From positions 1 to 64,000 of the forward strand of contig NZ_JAOCAH010000018.1 of assembly GCF_029839275.1 (NCBI RefSeq): 64,000 nucleotides of DNA, given 5' to 3'. Positions 53,937-63,373 of this stretch are shown here, in pieces; the first letter of the stretch is position 1; the number at the start of each line of letters is the position of its first letter. Position numbers and translations under genes: made by a program. Under the pieces are notes generated by a model. It searched no databases. It was not told the DNA's origin and worked only from the letters and a program-made list of their open reading frames with translations. The DNA comes from Pseudomonas sp. GD03944 (GTDB lineage: Bacteria; Pseudomonadota; Gammaproteobacteria; Pseudomonadales; Pseudomonadaceae).

Positions 53937-54038
53937 CGTCCGCCAAGCCTCCAGCCGGCCATTCGTCAGCCCCTGCGCCCTACGCAGCCACCCCCGCTTT
54001 CCGTTACCATCGGCGCCACTCACGCGAAGAGATGCGGC

Positions 54039-54215
54039 ATGTATATCTATCGATTGGTTCTGATCCTGGTGGTGGGGATCTACCTGTTTTCCCCGGCCAT
54101 CATGGACTGGTGGATCGACCCCAACGGGGCCTGGTACCGCCCCTACCTGCTGTGGCTGATCCTGATCGTGGTGACCTTCATCCTGCAGAGCCAGCGCGAT
54201 GCCGATGAACTCTGA
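54039..54215 (+). CDS. cbrX: CbrX-like small membrane protein
   Basis: This 58-residue protein has two hydrophobic segments: LVLILVVGIYLFSPAIM and YLLWLILIVVTFIL, separated by the loop DWWIDPNGAWYR, and an acidic end. It lies 57 bp before cbrA on the same strand. In P. putida a small gene cbrX precedes cbrA and is co-transcribed with it, affecting CbrA translation. Identification is by position and membrane nature. Confidence 0.85.
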   Translation: MYIYRLVLILVVGIYLFSPAIMDWWIDPNGAWYRPYLLWLILIVVTFILQSQRDADEL

Positions 54216-54272
54216 CCCGTCGCGCAGCCGCCCGGTGGCTGCCCTTCTCCTTCGTTGCACAGAGCCGACACG

Positions 54273-57227
54273 ATGCTGACGAGCTTTAGCCTGAGCCAAC
54301 TGATCCTGATCAGCGCCGCCTACCTGCTGGTGCTGTTCGGCGTCGCCTGGGTCAGTGAACACGGCCTGATTCCGCGCTGGATCATCCGGCACCCGCTGAC
54401 CTACACCCTGTCGCTCGGCGTCTATGCCAGCGCCTGGGCCTTCTATGGCACGGTGGGCCTGGCCTACCAGTACGGCTACGGCTTCCTGGCCAGTTACCTG
54501 GGGGTGTCGGGGGCCTTCCTGCTGGCGCCGGTGCTGCTCTACCCGATCCTGCGCATCACCCGCACCTACCAGTTGTCGTCGCTGGCCGACCTGTTCGCCT
54601 TCCGTTTCCGCAGCACCTGGGCCGGTGCCCTGAGCACCGTATTCATGGTGGTCGGCGTACTGCCACTGCTGGCCTTGCAGATCCAGGCCGTGGCCGATTC
54701 CATCGGCATTCTCACCCGCGAACCGGTGCAGGAGCAGGTGGCCCTGGCCTTCTGCGGGCTGATCATCCTGTTCACCATCCTGTTCGGCGCCCGGCACATC
54801 GCCACCCGGGAGAAGCACGAGGGCCTGGTGTTCGCCATTGCCTTCGAATCGATCGTCAAGCTGACTGCCCTGGGCGCCATCGGCCTGTATGCGCTGTACG
54901 GGGTCTTCGACGGGCCGAACGACCTGGAATACTGGCTGGTGCAGAACCAGGCCGCCCTGACCAGCCTGCACACCCCATTGCAGGAGGGCCCATGGCGCAC
55001 CCTGCTGCTGGTGTTCTTCGCCTCGGCCATCGTCATGCCGCACATGTACCACATGACCTTCACCGAGAACCTCAACCCGCGGGCCATGGTCAGCGCCAGT
55101 TGGGGCCTGCCGCTGTTCCTGCTGTTGATGAGCCTGGCGGTGCCGCTGATCCTCTGGGCCGGCCTGAAACTGGGCGCCACCACCAACCCGGAATACTTCA
55201 CCTTGGGTCTGGGCATCGCGGTGAACAGCCAGTCCCTGGCGCTGCTGGCCTATATCGGTGGGTTGTCGGCCTCCAGCGGCCTGATCATCGTCACCACCCT
55301 GGCGCTGTCGGGCATGGTCCTCAACCACGTGGTGCTGCCGCTGTACCAGCCGCCGGCCGAGGGCAACATCTACCGCTGGCTGAAATGGACCCGCCGCGCG
55401 CTGATCGTGGCGATCATCATGGCCGGCTACGCCTTCTACCTGGTGCTGGGCGCCGAGCAGGACCTGGCCAACCTGGGCATCGTCGCCTTCGTCGCCACCC
55501 TCCAGTTCCTGCCGGGGGTGCTCTCGGTGCTGTACTGGCCGACCGCCAATCGCCGCGGCTTCATCGCCGGCCTGCTCGCCGGTATCGGCGTGTGGGTGGT
55601 GAGCATGCTGCTGCCGATGCTGGGCAACCTGCAGGGCCTGTACCTGCCGCTGTTCAACCTGGTGTACGTGCTCGACGACAGCAGTTGGCACCTGGCGGCC
55701 ATCGGTTCGCTGGCAGCCAACGTCCTGGTGTTCACCCTGGTGTCGCTGTTCACCGAGGCCAGCGACGAGGAAAAGAGCGCCGCCGAAGCCTGCGCCGTGG
55801 ACAACGTGCGCCGTCCGCAACGCCGCGAGCTGGTGGCCCTGTCGCCCCAGGAATTCGCCACCCAGCTGGCCAAGCCCCTGGGCGCCAAGACCGCCCAGCG
55901 CGAGGTGGAACAGGCCCTGCGCGACTTGCACCTGCCGTTCGACGAGGGCCGCCCCTATGCCCTGCGCCGTCTGCGCGACCGCATCGAGGCCAACCTGTCG
56001 GGCCTGATGGGCCCCAGCGTGGCCCAGGACATCGTCGAGACCTTCCTGCCCTATAAATCGGGCAGCGAGGGTTACGTCACCGAAGACATCCACTTCATCG
56101 AAAGCCGCCTCGAGGACTACCACTCGCGCCTCACCGGCCTGGCCGCAGAACTCGATGCCCTGCGCCGCTACCACCGCCAGACCTTGCAGGAGCTGCCGAT
56201 GGGCGTCTGCTCCCTGGCCAAGGATCAGGAAATCCTGATGTGGAACAAGGCCATGGAAGAGCTGACCGAGATACCCGCGCAGCGCGTGGTCGGTTCCCGC
56301 CTGTCGACCCTGAGCGAACCGTGGCGCGGCCTGCTGGAACGCTTCATCGAGCTGCCCGACGAGCACCTGCACAAGCAGCGCCTGGCCCTGGACGGCGAGG
56401 AGCGCTTCCTCAACCTGCACAAGGCCGCCATCGACGAGCCACTGGCCCCCGGTAACAGTGGCCTGGTGCTGCTGGTCGAAGACCTCACCGAAACCCAGTC
56501 GCTGGAAGACAAGCTGGTGCACTCCGAGCGCCTGGCGAGCATCGGCCGCCTGGCCGCCGGCGTGGCCCACGAGATCGGCAATCCGATCACCGGTATCGCC
56601 TGCCTGGCGCAGAACCTGCGCGAAGAGCGCGAGGGCGACGGCGAGATCACCGAAATCAGCGGGCAGATCCTCGAGCAGACCAAACGCGTGTCGCGCATCG
56701 TCCAGTCGCTGATGAGCTTCGCCCACTCCGGCAGCCGCCAGCAGGCCGACGAACCGGTGTGCCTGGCCCAGGTCGCCCAGGAGGCCATCGGTCTGCTGGC
56801 CCTGAACCGGCGCAACGTCGAGGTGGAGTTCTTCAACCTCTGCGATTCCGACCACTGGGCCGAAGGCGATCCGCAGCGTCTGGCCCAGGTCCTGATCAAC
56901 CTGCTGTCCAACGCCCGCGACGCCTCGCCGCCGGGCGCGGCGATCCGGGTGCGCAGCGAAGCCTCCGAGCACACCGTCGATCTGATCGTCGAGGACGAAG
57001 GCAGCGGCATTCCCAAGGCCATCATGGACCGCCTGTTCGAGCCGTTCTTCACCACCAAGGACCCGGGCAAGGGGACCGGTCTCGGCCTCGCACTGGTCTA
57101 TTCCATCGTGGAAGAGCATTATGGACAGATAACAATCGACAGCCCGGCTGACCCCGAGCTTCAACGCGGCACCCGGATCCGGGTGACCTTACCGCGGCAT
57201 GTCGAGGCGACGTCCATAGCGACCTGA
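54273..57227 (+). CDS. cbrA: CbrA, transporter-like sensor histidine kinase
   Basis: This 984-residue protein fuses a sodium/solute symporter-like N-terminus (about 13 TM helices, to residue 500), a STAC-like region and a PAS domain, then the kinase. His766 in VAHEIGNPITG is the phosphorylation site, followed by the HATPase motifs NLLSNARDA, DEGSGIPKA and GTGLGLALVYSIVEE. With CbrB it senses carbon/nitrogen status and drives crcZ. Start MLTSFSLSQLIL at 54273 was chosen. Confidence 0.96.
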   Translation: MLTSFSLSQLILISAAYLLVLFGVAWVSEHGLIPRWIIRHPLTYTLSLGVYASAWAFYGTVGLAYQYGYGFLASYLGVSGAFLLAPVLLYPILRITRTYQLSSLADLFAFRFRSTWAGALSTVFMVVGVLPLLALQIQAVADSIGILTREPVQEQVALAFCGLIILFTILFGARHIATREKHEGLVFAIAFESIVKLTALGAIGLYALYGVFDGPNDLEYWLVQNQAALTSLHTPLQEGPWRTLLLVFFASAIVMPHMYHMTFTENLNPRAMVSASWGLPLFLLLMSLAVPLILWAGLKLGATTNPEYFTLGLGIAVNSQSLALLAYIGGLSASSGLIIVTTLALSGMVLNHVVLPLYQPPAEGNIYRWLKWTRRALIVAIIMAGYAFYLVLGAEQDLANLGIVAFVATLQFLPGVLSVLYWPTANRRGFIAGLLAGIGVWVVSMLLPMLGNLQGLYLPLFNLVYVLDDSSWHLAAIGSLAANVLVFTLVSLFTEASDEEKSAAEACAVDNVRRPQRRELVALSPQEFATQLAKPLGAKTAQREVEQALRDLHLPFDEGRPYALRRLRDRIEANLSGLMGPSVAQDIVETFLPYKSGSEGYVTEDIHFIESRLEDYHSRLTGLAAELDALRRYHRQTLQELPMGVCSLAKDQEILMWNKAMEELTEIPAQRVVGSRLSTLSEPWRGLLERFIELPDEHLHKQRLALDGEERFLNLHKAAIDEPLAPGNSGLVLLVEDLTETQSLEDKLVHSERLASIGRLAAGVAHEIGNPITGIACLAQNLREEREGDGEITEISGQILEQTKRVSRIVQSLMSFAHSGSRQQADEPVCLAQVAQEAIGLLALNRRNVEVEFFNLCDSDHWAEGDPQRLAQVLINLLSNARDASPPGAAIRVRSEASEHTVDLIVEDEGSGIPKAIMDRLFEPFFTTKDPGKGTGLGLALVYSIVEEHYGQITIDSPADPELQRGTRIRVTLPRHVEATSIAT

Positions 57228-57327
57228 CCAGCTACCCGTGAGCCTGTGGCCACTGCCGTTGTTCGCACGATCTGTTTCTGCGCCGGCACCTGTCCACAGT
57301 TTCAGTGACCGTCGAGAGATTCGATTA

Positions 57328-58761
57328 ATGCCTCATATTTTGATCGTCGAAGACGAAACCATTATCCGATCTGCCTTGCGCCGCCTGCTCGAGCGCAACC
57401 AGTACCAGGTCAGCGAAGCTGGCTCGGTACAGGAAGCCCAGGAACGTTTCAGCATTCCCAGCTTCGACCTGATCGTCAGTGACCTGCGCCTGCCCGGCGC
57501 GCCGGGCACCGAACTGATCAAGCTGGCCCAGGGCACGCCCGTGCTGATCATGACCAGCTACGCCAGCCTGCGCTCGGCGGTCGACTCGATGAAAATGGGC
57601 GCCGTCGACTACATCGCCAAACCCTTCGACCACGATGAAATGCTCCAGGCCGTCTCGCGCATCCTGCGCGACCGCCAGGAAGCCCGCAGCGCGCCAAGCG
57701 CCCCGGCCGCCGCCAGCAGCGGTCGCCCGAGCGAAAAAGGCCCGGACAACAGCAACGGCGAAATCGGCATCATCGGCTCCTGCGCCGCCATGCAGGAGCT
57801 GTACAGCAAGATCCGCAAGGTCGCCCCCACCGACTCCAACGTGCTGGTCCAGGGCGAGTCCGGTACCGGCAAGGAGCTGGTAGCCCGCGCCCTGCACAAC
57901 CTGTCCCGCCGCGCCAAGGCGCCGCTGATCTCGGTCAACTGCGCGGCGATTCCGGAAACCCTGATCGAATCCGAACTGTTCGGCCATGAAAAAGGCGCGT
58001 TCACCGGCGCCAGCGCCGGACGCGCCGGCCTGGTGGAAGCGGCGGACGGCGGCACCCTGTTCCTCGACGAAATCGGCGAGCTGCCGCTGGAGGCCCAGGC
58101 CCGCCTGCTGCGCGTCCTGCAGGAAGGCGAAATCCGCCGGGTGGGCTCGGTGCAGTCGCAGAAGGTCGATGTACGACTGATCGCAGCGACCCACCGCGAC
58201 CTGAAAACCCTCGCCAAGAACGGCCAGTTCCGCGAAGACCTTTATTACCGCCTGCACGTGATCGCCCTGAAGCTGCCCGCCCTGCGCGAGCGCGGCAACG
58301 ATGTGATAGAGATCGCCCGGGCGTTCCTGCTGCGCCAGTGCACCCGCATGGGCCGCACCGACCTGCATTTCGCCCACGACGCCGAGCAGGCCATTCGTCA
58401 CTACCCCTGGCCGGGTAACGTGCGCGAGCTGGAAAACGCCATCGAGCGCGCGGTGATCCTGTGCGAGGGCACGGCGATTTCCGCCGAGCTGCTGGGCATC
58501 GACATCGAGCTGGACGACCTGGAGGACGAGGAAGACTTTATCGGCCTGCCCCCCCAGGGCGCCAATGGCACCGCCAACAGCCACGAGCCGACCGAAGACC
58601 TGTCCCTGGAAGACTACTTCCAGCATTTCGTTCTCGAGCACCAGGACCACATGACCGAGACCGAGCTGGCCCGCAAGCTGGGGATCAGCCGCAAATGCCT
58701 GTGGGAACGCCGCCAGCGCCTCGGTATCCCTCGCCGCAAATCGGGTGCAACCGCCGACTAG
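57328..58761 (+). CDS. cbrB: CbrB, sigma-54-dependent response regulator
   Basis: This 477-residue NtrC-family protein has receiver Asp52 (IVSDLRLPG), an AAA+ domain with Walker A GESGTGKELVARAL, GAFTGA sigma-54 loop at about 226-231, and a C-terminal Fis HTH (TELARKLGISRKCLWERRQ). It activates crcZ. Start MPHILIVEDE at 57328 was chosen; 100 bp separate it from cbrA. Confidence 0.96.
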   Translation: MPHILIVEDETIIRSALRRLLERNQYQVSEAGSVQEAQERFSIPSFDLIVSDLRLPGAPGTELIKLAQGTPVLIMTSYASLRSAVDSMKMGAVDYIAKPFDHDEMLQAVSRILRDRQEARSAPSAPAAASSGRPSEKGPDNSNGEIGIIGSCAAMQELYSKIRKVAPTDSNVLVQGESGTGKELVARALHNLSRRAKAPLISVNCAAIPETLIESELFGHEKGAFTGASAGRAGLVEAADGGTLFLDEIGELPLEAQARLLRVLQEGEIRRVGSVQSQKVDVRLIAATHRDLKTLAKNGQFREDLYYRLHVIALKLPALRERGNDVIEIARAFLLRQCTRMGRTDLHFAHDAEQAIRHYPWPGNVRELENAIERAVILCEGTAISAELLGIDIELDDLEDEEDFIGLPPQGANGTANSHEPTEDLSLEDYFQHFVLEHQDHMTETELARKLGISRKCLWERRQRLGIPRRKSGATAD

Positions 58762-58891
58762 AGCCTGTCAGGGGCCTGGCATTCACGGAAGGGGCCTGCC
58801 GGTTGCAATGCCAACCAGGCAGGTCGCGCCACAGTCACGGCGCGACGCACGGGTCACGGTGACACACCGTCACCACACAGGTTCCCCAGGT

Positions 58892-58917
58892 TGTTACCGG
58901 ACAAACACCTCGTAACA
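58892..58917. promoter_or_regulatory. CbrB-type upstream activating site
   Basis: TGTTAC (58892-58897), 14 bp, GTAACA (58912-58917), matching the CbrB binding pattern I recall. A further GGTAACG half-site lies at 58933-58939. They are about 100 bp upstream of the sigma-54 promoter. Confidence 0.82.
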
Positions 58918-59015
58918 AACACCGGGTCTAATGGTAACGAAATCCTGGCATTTTCAGCCCCGACAATGTCCGACCAAAACGTTCAAGCCCTTGATTTACA
59001 AGGAATCTCAAAAAC

Positions 59016-59031
59016 TGGCACGGCTTCTGCT
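59016..59031 (+). promoter_or_regulatory. Sigma-54 promoter of crcZ
   Basis: TGGCACGGCTTCTGCT has GG (-24) and GC (-12) separated by 10 bases, as required for sigma-54. It is placed to start RNA near 59042. Confidence 0.87.
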
Positions 59032-59041
59032 TTATCTCTGG

Positions 59042-59415
59042 CACAACAACAATAACAAGCAATGCCCACTACAATAAAAATTAGACGTATCGACTCCAGC
59101 ACAATAAAAACAAGACGGCGGGAGGCGCAGCTAACTGATTCTTTTGGAGAGGAATTGCAATTGGGGTTCGCCCCGCGACCAGGCCGAGAACAATAAAACT
59201 GCCCCGAGGCAGCTCCTGAACTGGTTGGATCATGGAATGGTCATTGCAGCGTCAGCATCCAAAGCAATCCGTTTGCCATTCGCTCCTGAATTGGGAGCAC
59301 TTCCACTGGTCTTCGACCTGATGGAGCGGGCAATTGAACAAAAACAACAAGCCCGACATAACAATAAAAACAAAGCACGCACCTACTTGGGGGGGAGCTT
59401 CGGCTCCCCCAGTAG
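59042..59415 (+). ncRNA. crcZ: CrcZ, Crc/Hfq-sequestering small RNA
   Basis: The region between cbrB and pcnB, expressed from the sigma-54 promoter, contains A-rich CA motifs near 59044-59057, 59071-59080, 59101-59113, 59188-59197, 59337-59351 and 59361-59375. Such AANAANAA sites bind Hfq/Crc, freeing catabolic mRNAs from repression. A strong hairpin at about 59384-59415 (GGGGGxGAGC, loop TTCG, GCTCCCCC) may mark the 3' end, although no U run follows, so the end is uncertain. Confidence 0.92.
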
Positions 59416-59547
59416 CTTCCGGCACACACGTTTGCCGTCCTGCCTTCCTCCTCGTCCTACACCATCCCCCGACTCAATGCTAGAATCCGCGCCATTCCTG
59501 CGGCCTTCATTTATTCTGGCCGGTCATTTCGTCAAACAGTGCATCCC

Positions 59548-60942
59548 ATGCTGAAGAAGCTGTTCAAGTCTTTTCGTTCTCCCCTGCGCCGGCAATCGCA
59601 CAGCACGCCTGAAGTGCTGAGCAACAATCAACACCCGATCAAGCGCTCGGAGATCAGCCGTTACGCCATCAGCGTGGTCGAGCGCCTGCAGAACGCGGGT
59701 TACCAGGCCTACCTGGTCGGCGGTTGCGTCCGCGACCTGCTGCTGGATATCGACCCCAAGGATTTCGACGTCGCCACCAGTGCCACCCCCGAACAGGTGC
59801 GCGCCCAGTTCCGCAACGCGCGGGTGATCGGTCGCCGCTTCAAGCTGGTCCATGTGCATTTCGGCCGGGAAATCATCGAAGTCGCCACCTTCCGCGCCAA
59901 TCACCCTGAGGGAGACGAGGAAGAAGACAACAACCAGGCCGCACGCAACGAAAGCGGGCGCATCCTGCGTGACAACGTCTATGGCAGCCTGGAAGACGAC
60001 GCCCAGCGCCGCGACTTCACCATCAATGCGCTGTACTACGACCCGGGCACCGAGCGCATCCTCGATTACGCCAATGGCGTACACGACATCCGCAACCACC
60101 TGGTGCGGCTGATCGGCGACCCGACCCAGCGTTACCAGGAAGACCCGGTGCGCATGCTGCGGGCCGTGCGCTTCGCCGCCAAGCTGGACTTCGACATCGA
60201 GAAACACAGCGCCGCGCCGATCTACAAGCTGGCGCCGATGCTCCGCGAGATTCCCGCCGCGCGCCTGTTCGACGAAGTGCTCAAGCTTTTCCTCGCCGGC
60301 TACGCGGTCTACACCTATGAACTGCTGGTGGATTACGGCCTGTTCGGCCAGCTGTTCCCGGCCAGCGCCGCTGCGCTCAAGCAGAACCCGGACTACACCG
60401 ACAACCTGATCCGCAACGCCCTGACCAACACCGACCTGCGCATCCAGCAGGGCAAGACGGTGACCCCGGCCTTCCTGTTCGCCGCCCTGCTCTGGCCTGC
60501 CCTGCCGGCCCGCGTGCTGAAACTGCAGGAACGCGGCATGCCGCCGATCCCGGCGATGCAGGAAGCGGCGCACGACCTGATCAGCGAGCAGTGCCAGCGC
60601 ATTGCCGTGCCCAAGCGTTTCACCCTGCCGATCCGCGAAATCTGGGACATGCAGGAACGCCTGCCGCGGCGCAGCGGCAAGCGTGCCGACCTGCTGCTGG
60701 AGAACCCGCGTTTCCGCGCCGGTTACGATTTCCTGCTGCTGCGTGAAAGCGCCGGCGAAGAGACCGACGGCCTGGGCGACTGGTGGACCGATTACCAGGA
60801 CGCCAGCGACAGCGATCGCCGGGCCATGATCCGCGACCTCAGCAGCAAGGACGACAGCGGCGCAGCCCCGCGCAAGCGTCGCCGTAGCGGCCCCCGCCGC
60901 AAACGCAGCGCCGAGGGCGCGGCCAAGCCCGCCGGCGAATGA
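59548..60942 (+). CDS. pcnB: Poly(A) polymerase I
   Basis: This 464-residue enzyme adds poly(A) tails to RNA and promotes decay. The nucleotidyltransferase signature is YLVGGCVRDLLLDIDPKDFDVAT, with the RRDFTINALYYDP class II motif. The basic C-terminus (RKRRRSGPRRKRSAEG) is typical. Start MLKKLFKSFRSP at 59548 was chosen; a GTG three codons earlier is possible. Its end overlaps folK. Confidence 0.95.
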   Translation: MLKKLFKSFRSPLRRQSHSTPEVLSNNQHPIKRSEISRYAISVVERLQNAGYQAYLVGGCVRDLLLDIDPKDFDVATSATPEQVRAQFRNARVIGRRFKLVHVHFGREIIEVATFRANHPEGDEEEDNNQAARNESGRILRDNVYGSLEDDAQRRDFTINALYYDPGTERILDYANGVHDIRNHLVRLIGDPTQRYQEDPVRMLRAVRFAAKLDFDIEKHSAAPIYKLAPMLREIPAARLFDEVLKLFLAGYAVYTYELLVDYGLFGQLFPASAAALKQNPDYTDNLIRNALTNTDLRIQQGKTVTPAFLFAALLWPALPARVLKLQERGMPPIPAMQEAAHDLISEQCQRIAVPKRFTLPIREIWDMQERLPRRSGKRADLLLENPRFRAGYDFLLLRESAGEETDGLGDWWTDYQDASDSDRRAMIRDLSSKDDSGAAPRKRRRSGPRRKRSAEGAAKPAGE

Positions 60943-61427
60943 TGGAACGGGTGTACATCGGCCTGGGCAGCAACCTGGCCGAGCCCCTCGGCCAGTTGCA
61001 GGCGGCCCTGGCGGCCCTGGCGGCGCTGCCGCAGACCCGCCTGGCGGCCACCTCGTCCTTCTATGCCAGCGACCCGCTCGGGCCGGCTGACCAGCCCCGC
61101 TACGTCAACGCCGTCGCCGCCCTGGACACCACCCTCGAACCGCTCGCCCTGCTCGACGCCCTGCAAGCCATCGAGCAGAACCAGGGCCGCGTGCGCAAGG
61201 CCGAACGCTGGGGGCCGCGCACCCTGGACCTGGACATCCTGCTGTTCGGTGAGCGCCTGCTGGACGAGCCACGCCTGCAGGTGCCGCACTACCATATGCA
61301 TGCCCGCGCCTTCGTGCTCTACCCCCTGGCGGAGCTGGCACCGGACCTGCAGCTGCCGGATGGTCGCCCGCTGAGCACCCTGCTCGCACAGTGCCCGTTT
61401 GAAGGCCTCGAGCGCCTCCAGGCGTAG
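60939..61427 (+). CDS. folK: 6-hydroxymethyl-dihydropterin pyrophosphokinase
   Basis: This 162-residue enzyme transfers pyrophosphate to hydroxymethyl-dihydropterin in folate synthesis. Motifs: YIGLGSNLAEPLGQLQ, SSFYASDPLGPADQPRYVNAV, and WGPRTLDLDILLFG with the Asp pair. The ATG at 60939 overlaps the pcnB stop (ATGATG); a second ATG at 60942 is equally possible. Confidence 0.94.
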   Translation: MMERVYIGLGSNLAEPLGQLQAALAALAALPQTRLAATSSFYASDPLGPADQPRYVNAVAALDTTLEPLALLDALQAIEQNQGRVRKAERWGPRTLDLDILLFGERLLDEPRLQVPHYHMHARAFVLYPLAELAPDLQLPDGRPLSTLLAQCPFEGLERLQA

Positions 61428-61472
61428 TGTTCCCGGCGGGTAACGTCAGTAACAGTCCGGTAACACCCGCAA

Positions 61473-61501
61473 TTGACTTCGTACCGTGCCATCAGGACTA
61501 T
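61473..61501 (+). promoter_or_regulatory. Probable panB promoter
   Basis: TTGACT (61473-61478), 17 bp, GACTAT (61496-61501). It is in the 173-bp gap between folK and panB, about 100 bp from the panB start. Confidence 0.55.
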
Positions 61502-61600
61502 AGGCGTCCCGTTGCGCCGTACCGGTGCAAATCGAGGCCAATGCAGGCCAGATTGAAGCAGTCCACCTGCTTGTTGGACGCCTGAGTGAGGACGACTTTC

Positions 61601-62401
61601 ATGCCTGATGTAACCCTGACCACCCTGCAAAGCCTCAAGCAAGGCGGCGAGAAGATCGCCATGCTCACGGCCTACGATGCCACCTTCGCCCAGGCAGCCA
61701 GCCAAGCCGGGGTCGAGGTGCTGCTGGTGGGCGACTCCCTCGGAATGGTTCTGCAGGGGCACGACAGCACCCTGCCGGTCAGCACCAGCGAAATGGCCTA
61801 CCACGTTGCCAGCGTCAAGCGCGGCAACCAGGGCGCCCTGATCATCGCCGACCTGCCGTTCATGGCCTACGCCACCCTCGAACAGACCTTCGTCAACAGC
61901 GCCGCCCTGATGCAGGCCGGTGCCCACGTGGTCAAGCTCGAAGGCGCCGCCTGGCTGGCCGAGCCGATTCGCCTGCTGGCCGAGCGCGGCATTCCGGTCT
62001 GCGCCCACCTGGGCCTGACCCCGCAGGCGGTCAACGTCTTCGGCGGCTACAAGGTGCAGGGTCGTGGCGATGCCCAGGCCCGCCAGCTGCGCGCCGACGC
62101 CATGGCCCTGGAACAGGCGGGCGCGGCCATGCTGCTGCTCGAATGCGTGCCCAGCGAACTGGCCACCGAAATCAGCCAGTCGGTGAAGATCCCGGTCATC
62201 GGCATCGGCGCCGGTAACGGCACCGACGGCCAGGTCCTGGTGCTGCACGACATGCTCGGCCTGTCGCTGACCGGTCGCGCGCCCAAGTTCGTGAAGAACT
62301 TCATGGCTGGCCAGACCAGCATCCAGAATGCCCTGAGCGCCTACGTCAAGGCGGTCAAGGACCAGAGCTTCCCAGCGGCCGAACACGGGTTCAGTGCATG
62401 A
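61601..62401 (+). CDS. panB: Ketopantoate hydroxymethyltransferase
   Basis: This 266-residue enzyme makes ketopantoate from 2-oxoisovalerate in pantothenate synthesis. VGDSLGMVLQGHDSTLPVS and the metal/active-site residues in IADLPFMAY, plus VKLEGAAWLAEPI, are typical. Start MPDVTLTTLQSLKQGG at 61601. It overlaps panC by four bases (ATGA). Confidence 0.96.
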   Translation: MPDVTLTTLQSLKQGGEKIAMLTAYDATFAQAASQAGVEVLLVGDSLGMVLQGHDSTLPVSTSEMAYHVASVKRGNQGALIIADLPFMAYATLEQTFVNSAALMQAGAHVVKLEGAAWLAEPIRLLAERGIPVCAHLGLTPQAVNVFGGYKVQGRGDAQARQLRADAMALEQAGAAMLLLECVPSELATEISQSVKIPVIGIGAGNGTDGQVLVLHDMLGLSLTGRAPKFVKNFMAGQTSIQNALSAYVKAVKDQSFPAAEHGFSA

Positions 62402-63261
62402 ATACGGTCAAGACCGTGCGCGAGTTGCGCGCTGCCGTCGCCCAGGCCCGTGCAGAAGGCAAACAGATCGCCCTGGTCCCGACCATGGGCAACCTGCACG
62501 CCGGGCATGCGGCGCTGGTGGAGAAGGCCTCCCAGCGGGCCGATTTCGTGGTCGCCAGCATCTTCGTCAACCCGCTGCAGTTCGGCCCCAACGAAGACCT
62601 CGCCACCTACCCGCGCACCCTGGCAGCAGACCAGGACAAGCTGGTCGAGGCCGGCTGCCACCTGCTGTTCACCCCCGATGTCGACGAGATGTACCCGCAA
62701 GGCATGCAGGGCCAGACCCTGGTCAGCGTGCCCGGTGTTTCGGAAGGGCTGTGCGGCGCCAGCCGTCCCGGCCATTTCGACGGTGTGTCCACGGTGGTCA
62801 CCAAGCTGTTCAACATGGTCCAGCCGGACCTGGCGATCTTCGGTCAGAAGGATTTCCAGCAACTGGCCGTGATCCGCACCCTGGTGCGCGACCTGAACAT
62901 GCCGATCCAGATCATCGGTGAACCGACCGTGCGCGCCGAAGACGGGCTGGCCCTGTCCTCGCGCAATGGTTACCTCAGCGCCGAACAGCGCGCCGTGGCC
63001 CCGACGCTGTACCGCGGCCTGGAGCAGATCGCCGCTGCGATCGCTGCGGGCGAGCGGGACTTCGCCGCGCTGGTCGAGCAGGCCCGCGCGCAACAGGTCG
63101 CCGCCGGGTTCCGCCCGGACTACCTGGAGATTCGCGAGGCCAACAGCCTGCGCCCGGCCACGGCCGATGACCGTCAATTGGTGATCCTGGTGGCGGCCTT
63201 CATCGGCAGCACCCGGCTGATCGACAACCTGGCCCTGGACCTGGATGGCGCACCGCAGTAA
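62398..63261 (+). CDS. panC: Pantothenate synthetase
   Basis: This 287-residue ligase joins pantoate and beta-alanine with ATP. Nucleotidyltransferase motif TMGNLHAGHAALV (HxGH), and FVNPLQFGPNEDLATYPRT and SSRNGYL are seen. It is coupled to panB. panD does not follow it, unlike in the P. aeruginosa order. Confidence 0.96.
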   Translation: MNTVKTVRELRAAVAQARAEGKQIALVPTMGNLHAGHAALVEKASQRADFVVASIFVNPLQFGPNEDLATYPRTLAADQDKLVEAGCHLLFTPDVDEMYPQGMQGQTLVSVPGVSEGLCGASRPGHFDGVSTVVTKLFNMVQPDLAIFGQKDFQQLAVIRTLVRDLNMPIQIIGEPTVRAEDGLALSSRNGYLSAEQRAVAPTLYRGLEQIAAAIAAGERDFAALVEQARAQQVAAGFRPDYLEIREANSLRPATADDRQLVILVAAFIGSTRLIDNLALDLDGAPQ

Positions 63262-63289
63262 CACCGTGCCCTCCCCGCAAACGCCAGTT

Positions 63290-63327
63290 ACACTAAAAAG
63301 CCCGGATCACCCCGGGCTTTTTAGTGT
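63290..63327 (+). terminator. Terminator after panC
   Basis: A long stem CACTAAAAAGCCCGG/CCGGGCTTTTTAGTG with loop ATCACC gives a strong hairpin with T run. It lies before pgi. Confidence 0.92.
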
Positions 63328-63373
63328 CCACGTATAACCACAAGACCGCTCCAGCAAAAGGAAGCCAGCTTAC

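Noticed and set aside
53931..57164. A 1077-codon open frame on the minus strand opposite cbrA
   Set aside because: It is a Gln/Gly/Arg-rich antisense frame produced by high GC third positions, with no domain, and cbrA on the other strand has every expected motif.
59144..59554. A 136-codon open frame in the cbrB-pcnB gap
   Set aside because: It lies in CrcZ, has A-rich non-coding composition and the sRNA explains the sequence better.
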